A DNA stretch of 51,805 nucleotides from Roseburia sp. CAG:10041_57 (GTDB taxonomy: Bacteria; Bacillota; Clostridia; Lachnospirales; Lachnospiraceae), in the NCBI GenBank assembly GCA_001916965.1, contig MNTL01000078.1, positions 1-51,805 on the forward strand, in the 5' to 3' direction. The notes under the pieces were generated by a model, which saw nothing but the letters and a program-made list of their open reading frames with translations, was not told where the DNA came from and did no database searches. Made by a program: the position numbers and the translations under genes. Below, in pieces: positions 1-7,740 of this stretch; the first letter of the stretch is position 1, and the number at the start of each line of letters is the position of its first letter.

Positions 1-225
1 GAAATGTTACAGCTTGTAAACACGAAATGTGATGCACTGCTCCAGATGTACCGGAGTGGAGAACAGCATACAAATGTGAAAGATACGATCCGGGAAAGCT
101 GCCTTATCACAGTATCCCCGGCAGAACTGAAAGGGAAAAGACCGCTGGCAGTCCAGTTCGTGCCGGGAGAATGGATAGAGACGCCTATGGAGTACGTTCA
201 GATGATTCTCACGGAGATACCTTAA
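1..225 (+). CDS. C-terminal end of an unknown protein (cut by window edge)
   Basis: The reading frame is open from base 1 and ends at a TAA at 223-225, so only about 74 C-terminal residues are visible. The first in-frame ATG at 4 has no ribosome binding site before it, which supports a gene entering from the left. I do not recognise the family. The visible part is mixed polar and hydrophobic, with no membrane segment and no clear motif. A second open frame (171-410) overlaps its last 55 bases and continues downstream. Confidence 0.4.
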   Translation, partial: EMLQLVNTKCDALLQMYRSGEQHTNVKDTIRESCLITVSPAELKGKRPLAVQFVPGEWIETPMEYVQMILTEIP

Positions 226-410
226 AATATTTAAAGGAGAAAGACAGAGAAAGCCTGGTAAATCTATCAAGTATTCTTGATGATTATGTTAGAAGAGTTT
301 TTAAAAAAGTTATTGCTGTAGAAGAATTGAATTACAATGATATTCCGGAAGAAAAAGCATATGTAAGAAAATACTTTACTGATTTGGCAAAAATGTTTTA
401 TTCAGAATAA
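171..410 (+). pseudogene. Possible gene fragment or small ORF, unknown
   Basis: A 79-codon frame starts at an ATG inside the preceding frame and ends at a TAA at 408-410. There is no convincing ribosome binding site before the ATG. The part beyond base 225 is AT-rich and lysine/glutamate-rich, with a helical look (KKVIAVEELNYND region) and no known motif. It may be the 3' remnant of another gene, joined to the upstream frame by a frameshift or deletion, or it may be non-coding. Bases 411-530 are AT-rich and hold nothing I recognise. Confidence 0.2.
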
Positions 411-530
411 TACTTTATAAAAAGTTAATTATCTTAATAAATAATTTATATTCACTTGATTATAAAAATACCATGTTATACAATATATTCACAGGTAAAA
501 TGAAAGTACAAAGGATAGAATGAGTAACCA

Positions 531-926
531 ATGAAAATAAGGGATAAATATGAAATAGTACATATTGTGGTAACAGTTGCTAAGCCAATCATCATTCTTT
601 TTATTTTGGGATTTGTATATCTTTTTATCTTTCAGAAGTTTGATGTGGGTATACCGTGTTTTTTCTATAAAATAACCGGTTATAAGTGTCCAGGCTGTGG
701 AATGACGCATGCTTTATCAGAGATATGGAATGGCAATTTCAGGAGTGCCTGGGAATACAACGCATTGAGCTTTACTGTTTTACCGATAGTATGCATATAT
801 TTACTTTACCGTTCAGTCAGAGAAGCTATGGGGAAAGGTGAAGGATTTTATATATGGGAATATATCTTATTAGCAGGGCTTCTTATTATAGCACTAGCAT
901 ATGGGTATGTTCGAAACAAAATATAA
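531..926 (+). CDS. DUF2752 family membrane protein
   Basis: The 131-residue product matches the DUF2752 pattern: a hydrophobic N-terminal helix (about residues 15-35), a short conserved loop with the signature KCPGCGMTHA (about residues 51-60), a basic/polar loop, and two further hydrophobic helices (about 77-95 and 110-127). DUF2752 proteins are small inner-membrane proteins of unknown function; the paired cysteines may bind a metal or form a disulfide, which is inference. The ribosome binding site before the ATG is weak. The gene lies 12 bases upstream of the zinc-ribbon membrane protein at 939, and the two probably form one operon. Confidence 0.75.
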   Translation: MKIRDKYEIVHIVVTVAKPIIILFILGFVYLFIFQKFDVGIPCFFYKITGYKCPGCGMTHALSEIWNGNFRSAWEYNALSFTVLPIVCIYLLYRSVREAMGKGEGFYIWEYILLAGLLIIALAYGYVRNKI

Positions 927-938
927 GAGGCGGAGAGA

Positions 939-2288
939 ATGTATTGTAGAAAGTGTGGCAATAAATTGGAGGATGATGCACTGTTTTGTCCTGAGTGTGG
1001 TACGAAAGTAGATCGTGAGGGCATGAATCAGGATGTAAACAGTAATGCAGATGCTCCACATTATCAGAATGCAGCATCAGGTCAGAATAATATGGGGGCT
1101 GGAAATGCAACTGGCGACAACAATAATGAGAAGATTAACTGGAGAGAATATCTTACAATGGAGAATATTGAGAGATTTGCTCCAATAGCAGCACTGCTTC
1201 CCATAGGAATGGCGGTTGTTGTTTCTGTACTTGGCTTATTTCTTTTCAATACATTGGGAAGAATTGGTTTTGGATATGTTATATGTAAGATTCTCATCTT
1301 CTTATTGAAGACATTGTTTATTTTAGCAGCAGCAGCAGCTACTGGTGGACTGGTCTATGTAGTAGTTAAGACAAAGAATATGACGAAAGTTAATTCATGG
1401 ATTGCACCTGTTGCAACATTTGCAGCATTTATTTCCTGTCTGGGAATTGCTTTTGGATGGGGAGTTGTAGCATGGATTTTCGGAGTAGTATCTGTTGTAT
1501 TTGGTCTGGAATTACTTGCAAGAATAGTGATTGCAGGGCAGCCGATGGATTCGCCTGTTAATCCCGGTGGCGCATTTAACACATATAAGCAGTACTATGA
1601 TAATTATAAGGAAAAATATCCGACAACCAAGGATCTGGAAAAGGCAGGAATTGTTGATCCTGAAAATTCCAAATTTGATGGTGCTGGTATTGATTTGTTT
1701 GGTTACTCAATCCTGACGGCTCTTGTATGTACAGTGACTTGTGGAATTGCTGCACCATGGATGATATGTAAGATATACAAATGGAGACTTAGCCATACTG
1801 TTATTAATGGAAAGCGATTAACATTTACCGGTAGTGGCGGTTCTTTACTTGGACACTGGATTCTGTGGGAGATTCTTACAGTTATTACCTGTGGAATCTA
1901 TGGCTTGTTCGTACATGTTGCGCTTAGAAAGTGGGAATTACAGCATACATATATTGACGGTGAGCCTATTGTTGCAAATGGAAATGAGTCCTATTTTGAT
2001 GGCGGCAGTATGGCATATGTTGGATATAGTCTGTTAGGTGGATTATTACTGGCTGTAACATGTGGGCTGGCATATCCATGGGTAATGGCTATGATCCAGA
2101 AGTGGGATACCAGGCATCAGGTAATCAATAGAAGAAGACTTGAATTTAGTGGTTCAGGATTAGGATTTCTTGGTGAATATCTGATCATACTTATTTTTAC
2201 AGTTATTACATGTGGTATATATGCACCATGGGGTACGGTACGTATGAACAAATATATCATTAGTCATACAGACTTCGTAAATGAATAA
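939..2288 (+). CDS. Zinc-ribbon membrane protein with DUF898-like repeats
   Basis: The 449-residue protein begins with a zinc ribbon (C3, C6, C17, C20: CRKCG then CPECG). An Asn/Gly-rich linker follows to about residue 65, then several hydrophobic helices (about 80-200). The C-terminal half holds four related units, each a hydrophobic helix ending in TCGI or TCGL, then a Trp/Lys-rich stretch and a polar segment such as SHTVINGKRL or RHQVINRRRL. This layout resembles the DUF898 (YjgN-like) family, whose function is unknown. The start follows a good GGCGGAGAG site. It sits just after the DUF2752 gene, another small Cys-motif membrane protein. Family assignment is from motif memory; the repeats themselves are plainly visible. 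Confidence 0.7.
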   Translation: MYCRKCGNKLEDDALFCPECGTKVDREGMNQDVNSNADAPHYQNAASGQNNMGAGNATGDNNNEKINWREYLTMENIERFAPIAALLPIGMAVVVSVLGLFLFNTLGRIGFGYVICKILIFLLKTLFILAAAAATGGLVYVVVKTKNMTKVNSWIAPVATFAAFISCLGIAFGWGVVAWIFGVVSVVFGLELLARIVIAGQPMDSPVNPGGAFNTYKQYYDNYKEKYPTTKDLEKAGIVDPENSKFDGAGIDLFGYSILTALVCTVTCGIAAPWMICKIYKWRLSHTVINGKRLTFTGSGGSLLGHWILWEILTVITCGIYGLFVHVALRKWELQHTYIDGEPIVANGNESYFDGGSMAYVGYSLLGGLLLAVTCGLAYPWVMAMIQKWDTRHQVINRRRLEFSGSGLGFLGEYLIILIFTVITCGIYAPWGTVRMNKYIISHTDFVNE

Positions 2289-2385
2289 AAGTTTATTGTT
2301 TTTCCAAAAATTATCCTCTATAATAATAGAAATAATAGAAATAGAGTGAATGAAAATAGATATCCTATGCATAGAGGACGGAAAA

Positions 2386-4539
2386 ATGGCAGAATTGAAA
2401 GATAAAATTTTAATCGTGGATGATGAGATTGCCAGCAGGGATGAATTATCGACTATACTCAAGGATGAGTATGAAATTCTGGAAGCGGACACAGACGAAA
2501 GTGTGATGGAGACATTACAGGATAACGAGGGCAGGATTGCCCTTGTGATTATCAATCTGGAGATGCACAACCTGGATGGCAAAGGTCTGCTGGACCTGTT
2601 AAAGGGGAAAGGTCGTTTTGCCAACCCTGTAGTAATGATCATATCAGACAAGTCGGAAGAAGAGAAGCTCAATTGCCTGGAGAAGGGAGCTGCGGATTTC
2701 CTGCGCAGACCTTTTAATTCCAGGCTTGTGAAACATCGTATTGACAGCATCCTTCGCTGGAAGAAGGTTACGATCAGCATGGATGCTTTGAAATACGATA
2801 ATCTGACGGGATTGTATACAAGGGAGAGCTTTTATAAGAATGTTGAGAAGATACTGAAGAACAATCCAGATCAGCAATATGATATGATCTGTGGGGATGT
2901 GGAGAATTTCAGTGTAATCAATACACAGTATGGTATTGAGAAGGCAGACCAGCTTCTGCGCTATATTGCGAATTTTTATCGTGCGAACTTTTCAGAGAGG
3001 GCGCTATGCTCCAGAATAGGAGCAGATCATTTTGCAATTTTCTGTGAGCATGACTGGGATTACATGAAATATCTGAGCAGTGATATCACGAAAAAGGCAA
3101 GACAGAATGCACCGATAGGCAATTGCATCGTGAAATATGGTGTATATGAGAACGTGGACAGAACCCTTCCACCGGCTTTTATCTATGACAGAGCCAGACT
3201 TGCGCTGAATAAGAGCAAGCACAATTATGGCGTGAAAGTGGCTATGTATGATACGGAACAAAGCGAAGAACTGGTGAGAAAGAAATTCATTCTGGACAAT
3301 ATGGAGGAAGCACTTTCAAAGAAACAGTTTCAGGTCTATTACCAGCCAAAGGTTGGACTGGAGACTGGGAGAGTGGAAGGCGCAGAAGCCCTGGTTCGCT
3401 GGATTCATCCTGAATATGGATTTATGCCGCCGGATTCCTTTATCCCGGTGTTTGAAGAGAACGGCTTCATCTGGCGGCTGGATTACTATGTTTCCGAGAG
3501 AGTATGCCAGAAGATAAGGGAATGGATGGACGAGGGAAAGCCTGTAGTTCCCATTTCTGTGAATCTGTCACGCCGTGATTTTGAACAGGAAGATCTGGTG
3601 GAGGATATTTGCAGACTGATTGACCGCTATGAAATTCCTCATCGGTATATTCATATGGAAGTAACCGAGTCTGCCTATACAGAGAACCCTGAACAGGTAA
3701 TCCGCAAGGTAACAGGACTTAGAAAAGCAGGATTTCAGATAGAAATGGATGACTTTGGAACAGGATATTCTTCCCTGAATATGCTTAGTGAGCTTCCGAT
3801 TGATATTTTGAAATTGGATAAACGTATGGCACAGAAGAGGAATGTTCAGCAGAATCAGACGATTCTGAACTTTGTCTTCGGGTTGGCGCAGTGTATCGGG
3901 CTGATCACAGTGGCAGAGGGTGTTGAGAATGTTGCTATGGTCAATAAGCTCAGGGCGCTTGGATGTGATATGGTACAGGGCTATTATTATGCAAAGCCGC
4001 TTCCCGAACATGACTTTGAGCAGTATCTGAACGATAATTTCAACAGTACTGTTGCACCTGATAATAAGGAAAAGGGTCTGTTGAATACGGAAGATATCGC
4101 ACAGGAAAGTAACGCCCGCATTCGTGCGGACCTTCGCCAGAAGACAGAGATTATTAAAATGATCGACCAGAATATGTCTGTTGGATTAAAGGGAAGCAAA
4201 GACGATGAAGAGTATTCTTTCAGCTTTGTTGGAGAAGGACTTCCCAAGATGTTTGGCTATACATATGACGAATTCATGGAAATGACACATGGAACAGCCA
4301 GCGGTATGGTATATCATGAGGATGAACCGCAGGCACGTAGGGCGGTAGAAGATGATTTCGCACAGGGATTGCAGTATTCGGTAAAATACAGAGTAAAGCA
4401 AAAAGATGGTACTTTGAAATGGGTTCTCGATTCTGGACAGAAATATCTGGATGAGAATGGAGAGTATCAGATTAACAGCTTTATTACGGATATTGATGAC
4501 ATGCAGAAATTATTGAATCAAATGGAAACAGAACCGTAA
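2386..4539 (+). CDS. c-di-GMP phosphodiesterase: pseudo-receiver, degenerate GGDEF, EAL, PAS
   Basis: The domains of this 717-residue protein are, in order: receiver (about 5-120), GGDEF (about 145-280), EAL (about 300-550) and a PAS fold (about 610-715). The EAL domain looks catalytically complete: EALVRW at 334-339, VNLSRRD, EVTESA, DDFGTGYS with D455-D456, K and D in ILKLDK, and EGVEN. It should hydrolyse c-di-GMP to pGpG. The receiver has Asn57 where the phosphorylated Asp should be and Arg108 in place of the conserved Lys. The GGDEF signature reads GADHF (212-216), so cyclase activity is unlikely. I prefer the ATG at 2386, which has AGAGGA upstream, over the in-frame ATG at 2350. The gene appears monocistronic and cytoplasmic, since no membrane segment is visible. 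Confidence 0.85.
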   Translation: MAELKDKILIVDDEIASRDELSTILKDEYEILEADTDESVMETLQDNEGRIALVIINLEMHNLDGKGLLDLLKGKGRFANPVVMIISDKSEEEKLNCLEKGAADFLRRPFNSRLVKHRIDSILRWKKVTISMDALKYDNLTGLYTRESFYKNVEKILKNNPDQQYDMICGDVENFSVINTQYGIEKADQLLRYIANFYRANFSERALCSRIGADHFAIFCEHDWDYMKYLSSDITKKARQNAPIGNCIVKYGVYENVDRTLPPAFIYDRARLALNKSKHNYGVKVAMYDTEQSEELVRKKFILDNMEEALSKKQFQVYYQPKVGLETGRVEGAEALVRWIHPEYGFMPPDSFIPVFEENGFIWRLDYYVSERVCQKIREWMDEGKPVVPISVNLSRRDFEQEDLVEDICRLIDRYEIPHRYIHMEVTESAYTENPEQVIRKVTGLRKAGFQIEMDDFGTGYSSLNMLSELPIDILKLDKRMAQKRNVQQNQTILNFVFGLAQCIGLITVAEGVENVAMVNKLRALGCDMVQGYYYAKPLPEHDFEQYLNDNFNSTVAPDNKEKGLLNTEDIAQESNARIRADLRQKTEIIKMIDQNMSVGLKGSKDDEEYSFSFVGEGLPKMFGYTYDEFMEMTHGTASGMVYHEDEPQARRAVEDDFAQGLQYSVKYRVKQKDGTLKWVLDSGQKYLDENGEYQINSFITDIDDMQKLLNQMETEP

Positions 4540-4571
4540 ATGATAAAATTTCTCAATAACACTTTTCGGAA

Positions 4572-4599
4572 TGGAAATCTTATAAAAAACAGGTATAAT
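4572..4599 (+). promoter_or_regulatory. Candidate promoter of the DUF6110/P-ATPase operon
   Basis: A consensus -10 TATAAT (4594-4599) is preceded at 16 bases by a weak -35, TGGAAA (4572-4577). Further down, an imperfect dyad TGACATAA-GATG-TTATGACA (4642-4661) lies just upstream of the ribosome binding site and could be an operator. Neither is proven. Confidence 0.35.
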
Positions 4600-4682
4600 A
4601 TCAAGTTAAATGGTAGCTCTTATGGTGTTATGAGCAGCCGTTGACATAAGATGTTATGACAAGATGTCAGGAGGAAAATACT

Positions 4683-4997
4683 ATGTTAGATTTTAAGAAA
4701 TTCAATGGAAAGCACACAGGAATTTTTGCAGCAGGTGTATTATTTGGAACTGCAGGTATTAAGATTTTATCCAGTAAGGATGCAAAGAAAGTCTATACAC
4801 AGTGTACAGCAGCTGTTCTTCGTGCAAAGGAATGTGTTATGAAGGTAGCAACCAACATTCAGGAAAATGCAGAAGACATCTATGCAGAAGCACAGCAGAT
4901 CAATGAAGACAGAGCTGCAAAAGAAGCAGAGTATGAAGATGCACAGGAAGAAGTAAAAGAAGCATCTGAAGAAGCAAATGGAGCAGAAGCAGAATAA
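4683..4997 (+). CDS. DUF6110-like small protein, possible FezA-like partner of the P-type ATPase
   Basis: This 104-residue protein has a short N-terminal hydrophobic segment (about 12-29, GIFAAGVLFGTAGIKIL), then a basic/cysteine-containing helix (SSKDAKKVYTQCTAAVLRAK) and a long acidic, Ala/Glu-rich helical tail that may form a coiled coil. The N-terminal half resembles the DUF6110 family of Clostridia, which is found beside heavy-metal ATPases. I chose the ATG at 4683 because AGGAGG lies 8 bases before it; an in-frame ATG at 4656 has no such site. Only 15 bases separate it from the ATPase gene, so the two are co-transcribed. A short protein with a hydrophobic motif next to an atypical P1B ATPase recalls ferrosome clusters (FezA with FezB); that link is inference. 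Confidence 0.7.
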   Translation: MLDFKKFNGKHTGIFAAGVLFGTAGIKILSSKDAKKVYTQCTAAVLRAKECVMKVATNIQENAEDIYAEAQQINEDRAAKEAEYEDAQEEVKEASEEANGAEAE

Positions 4998-5012
4998 AAC
5001 GAGGCATAGAAA

Positions 5013-7094
5013 ATGAGATTCAGAATTGTACATGAAATCAAGGGTCGTATGCGTATTCACGTAAGCCAGAAGCGAATGTCATACGAAGAAGCTGATACAT
5101 TGCAGTACTATCTGGAGAGTCAGAGTTTTGTTTTGTCTGCCAAGGTATATGAGCGCAATCAGGACGTGGCGGTATGCTATGAAGGCAGCCGTCAGCAGTT
5201 GATTGCGCTTTTGCAACGTTTTCAGTATGAAGAGGTTCAAGTACCGGATTCAGTGCTTGCACACTCCGGTAGAGAATTAAACAGAGAATATTGGGATAAG
5301 CTGGTAGGACGTGTAGTTCGCCGAATGGCGAGTAAATGTTTCCTTCCCTACTCTGTCAGAACAGTAATTACTACGGTCAAATCCGTAAAATATATCTGGA
5401 AGGGCATATGCACACTTGCAAAAGGCAAGATTGAAGTGCCTGTTCTGGATGGTACAGCAATAGCTGTATCAGTATTCAGAGGAGATTTTGCAACAGCAAG
5501 TTCTGTCATGTTCCTTCTGGGAATTGGAGAGATACTTGAAGATTGGACTCATAAGAAGTCTGTAGGAGATCTGGCAAGAAGTATGTCTTTGAACGTCAGC
5601 AAAGTATGGCTGGTAACAGAAGAGGGCAGAGAGGTACTTGTAGATGCCAATACGATTACTGCAGGTGACAGAATTGTTGTACATATGGGCAATGTAATAC
5701 CTTTTGACGGGAAGGTATCAGCAGGCGAAGGTGCTGTAAACCAGTCTTCCCTGACCGGAGAAGGATTGCCTGTTATGAAAGTAGCCGGAGGATTTGTCTA
5801 CGCAGGAACTGTCCTGGAGGAAGGCGAGCTTACCATTGAGGTAAAAGAGTTATCCGGTTCAACGAAGTTTGAGAAGATTGTGACCATGATAGAGGAATCT
5901 GAGAAGCTGAAGTCCTCTGTAGAAGGCAAAGCGGCTCATGTAGCGGATAAGCTGGTTCCTTATACGTTGCTTGGCACGGGGCTGACCTATCTGATCACCC
6001 GCAATACGACGAAGGCATTGGCGGTATTGATGGTCGATTTCTCCTGTGCGTTAAAGCTGGCAATTCCGATTGCTGTTTTATCAGCAATCAGAGAGGCAAA
6101 TGGCCATCATATCACGGTAAAAGGCGGCAAATTTCTGGAGAAAGTCGCACAGGCAGATACCATTGTTTTTGATAAGACAGGAACACTTACTAAAGCACAG
6201 CCAACTGTTGTGGATGTGGTATCCTTTAATGGACAGCCATCCGACGAACTGCTTCGTACAGCAGCCTGCCTGGAGGAACATTTCCCCCATTCCATGGCAA
6301 AGGCAGTAGTAAATGCAGCCTTGGAGAAAGGTCTTGCCCATGAAGAGAAGCATTCTAAAGTAGAGTATATTGTGGCTCATGGAATTTCTTCTTCTGTAGA
6401 TGACAGCAAGGTAGTGATCGGCAGTCATCATTTTGTATTTGAAGATGAGCAGTGTACGATTCCAGCCGGCATGCAGGAGCGTTTTGACCAGCTGCGTAAT
6501 GACTGCTCTCATCTGTATATGGCGATTGATGGACAGCTGGCAGCAGTAATCTGTATTGAAGATCCATTAAGAGAAGAGGCAGCAGATGTAATCAGACAGC
6601 TTCGCAGTCTTGGACTTACCAAGCTTGTTATGATGACTGGTGACAGCGACAGGACTGCAAGAACCATTGCGGCCAAAGTAGGTGTAGACGAGTACTATTC
6701 AGAGGTACTTCCGGAAGACAAGGCAAGCTTTGTGGAGAAGGAAAAGGCTCAGGGAAGAAATGTTATCATGATCGGTGATGGAATCAATGATTCACCGGCA
6801 TTATCTGCGGCAGATGTGGGAATTGCAGTCAGTGATGGCGCTGAAATTGCCAGAGAGATTGCTGACATTACGATTGGAGCAGATGATCTGTCAGAGATCG
6901 TAACACTGAAAGAGATCAGTAATGCACTGATGAAACGTATTCATGGCAATTATCGTAAGATTGTTGGTATCAATTCAGGACTGATCATACTTGGCGTACT
7001 GGGACTGATCCAGCCAACGACCTCCGCATTACTTCATAATACTTCCACTCTGGTTATCAGCCTGGGAAGCATGAAAAACCTGGTAACTGAATAG
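5013..7094 (+). CDS. Atypical P1B-type metal ATPase (SCA motif, possibly P1B-6/FezB-like)
   Basis: The 693-residue product has the P-type ATPase landmarks: the actuator loop TGE (in SSLTGEGLP), the phosphorylation motif DKTGTLT with Asp387, and the hinge motifs TGDSDRTA and GDGINDSPAL. The N-terminal ~75 residues look like a metal-binding-domain fold but have no CxxC. The transmembrane metal-site motif, normally CPC or CPx, reads S344-C345-A346 followed by LKLAIPIA, so the proline is absent. That sets it apart from copper, zinc and cadmium pumps, and I recall such motifs from the P1B-6 type associated with iron and ferrosomes; the substrate is therefore uncertain, with iron or manganese as candidates. 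It follows the DUF6110-like gene and ends at a bidirectional terminator. Confidence 0.85.
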   Translation: MRFRIVHEIKGRMRIHVSQKRMSYEEADTLQYYLESQSFVLSAKVYERNQDVAVCYEGSRQQLIALLQRFQYEEVQVPDSVLAHSGRELNREYWDKLVGRVVRRMASKCFLPYSVRTVITTVKSVKYIWKGICTLAKGKIEVPVLDGTAIAVSVFRGDFATASSVMFLLGIGEILEDWTHKKSVGDLARSMSLNVSKVWLVTEEGREVLVDANTITAGDRIVVHMGNVIPFDGKVSAGEGAVNQSSLTGEGLPVMKVAGGFVYAGTVLEEGELTIEVKELSGSTKFEKIVTMIEESEKLKSSVEGKAAHVADKLVPYTLLGTGLTYLITRNTTKALAVLMVDFSCALKLAIPIAVLSAIREANGHHITVKGGKFLEKVAQADTIVFDKTGTLTKAQPTVVDVVSFNGQPSDELLRTAACLEEHFPHSMAKAVVNAALEKGLAHEEKHSKVEYIVAHGISSSVDDSKVVIGSHHFVFEDEQCTIPAGMQERFDQLRNDCSHLYMAIDGQLAAVICIEDPLREEAADVIRQLRSLGLTKLVMMTGDSDRTARTIAAKVGVDEYYSEVLPEDKASFVEKEKAQGRNVIMIGDGINDSPALSAADVGIAVSDGAEIAREIADITIGADDLSEIVTLKEISNALMKRIHGNYRKIVGINSGLIILGVLGLIQPTTSALLHNTSTLVISLGSMKNLVTE

Positions 7095-7107
7095 TTACAA
7101 GATATAT

Positions 7108-7170
7108 CAAAAAAAGACACAGACATCAAATTGAGGTGACCCCTTAAATGATGCACTGTGTCTTTTTTTG
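7108..7170. terminator. Bidirectional terminator hairpin
   Basis: The arms CAAAAAAAGACACAG (7108-7122) and CTGTGTCTTTTTTTG (7156-7170) pair perfectly, giving a T run on either strand. The 33-base loop contains a weaker dyad (CATCAAATTGAGG against CCTTAAATGATG), so the whole may fold as one long imperfect hairpin. It separates the ATPase gene from the convergent gene on the minus strand. Confidence 0.8.
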
Positions 7171-7187
7171 TATGATTTTAACACAAA

Positions 7188-7421
7188 TTAAACTGCGAAT
7201 CTGGCAAAGCTGAGTTCAAGTCCATTTGCGACTCTGTTACAGATATTAACGGCAGCACTCATGACATCCAGAAACTGATTGTCTTTTGTAATTACTTTAA
7301 GCCCACTTGTCTCTTCTACGAATTCTGCATCTTCAACATCAGACAATTCTCTGATTTCCCGTAGAATTTCACTTGCCTCTTTATCAGACACTTTTTTGGA
7401 TAAACGATAGATTCTTCCCAT
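7188..7421 (-). CDS. HMA-like small protein without CxxC
   Basis: The 77-residue product (MGRIYRLSKKVSDKEAS...) has an alternating strand-helix pattern like a heavy-metal-associated (ferredoxin-like) domain, but lacks the CxxC metal ligands. I chose the ATG at 7421, which follows GAGGAG on the minus strand, rather than the TTG at 7427. It is convergent with the metal ATPase at 5013 and shares its terminator. A role in metal handling is only suggested by the fold impression and the neighbour. Confidence 0.6.
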   Translation of the reverse strand: MGRIYRLSKKVSDKEASEILREIRELSDVEDAEFVEETSGLKVITKDNQFLDVMSAAVNICNRVANGLELSFARFAV

Positions 7422-7540
7422 GACCAATTCTCCTCTCTTTGAAGTGAACAGTAATTAGTTGCTTCTAACCTAGCATGAGTATAGCACTTTTCTGGAAAAT
7501 ATATACATGGAAATATGAGAATGTTTCTCAATAAAAACAG

Positions 7541-7592
7541 TTGCCTTACATAAAAAGTTATGCTAATATAACTGTGGTTAGAATAATCTAAC
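7541..7592 (+). promoter_or_regulatory. Enolase promoter with adjoining palindrome
   Basis: TTGCCT (7541-7546) and TAATAT (7564-7569) are separated by 17 bases. Just downstream, where transcription should begin, lies GTTAGA-ATAA-TCTAAC (7577-7592), a 6-bp-arm dyad that could be an operator. The predicted start leaves a leader of about 165 bases before eno. Confidence 0.55.
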
Positions 7593-7596
7593 TCAA

Positions 7597-7731
7597 ATGA
7601 ATAAATCATGTGGACTCCTTGCATATACAGTTGAAACTACACACTTCAAGCTGGAAGAAGGACGCTTCACCTTCTAAAGGAGTCCAAATTAACATTGTAC
7701 AGTTGGCATTTCAACTGTGAGAAAGGCATGG
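7597..7731 (+). promoter_or_regulatory. Structured 5' leader of enolase
   Basis: The leader contains TGGACTCCTT (7611-7620) and its perfect complement AAGGAGTCCA (7677-7686), which would close a 76-base stem-loop. TTTCAACTGT (7709-7718) can pair either with ACAGTTGAAA (7627-7636) or, in part, with ACAGTT close by (699-704 of the 7 kb block), so two folds exclude each other. A 26-codon ORF (7597-7677, MNKSCGLLAYTVETTHFKLE...) spans it but has no ribosome binding site. I do not recognise a known riboswitch. The 7422-7540 stretch upstream holds nothing else evident. Confidence 0.45.
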
Positions 7732-7740
7732 TGAATAGAA

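Noticed and set aside
7430..7624. Minus-strand frame over the eno promoter region
   Set aside because: It covers the eno promoter and leader, has odd composition and no ribosome binding site; the sequence is better explained as regulatory.
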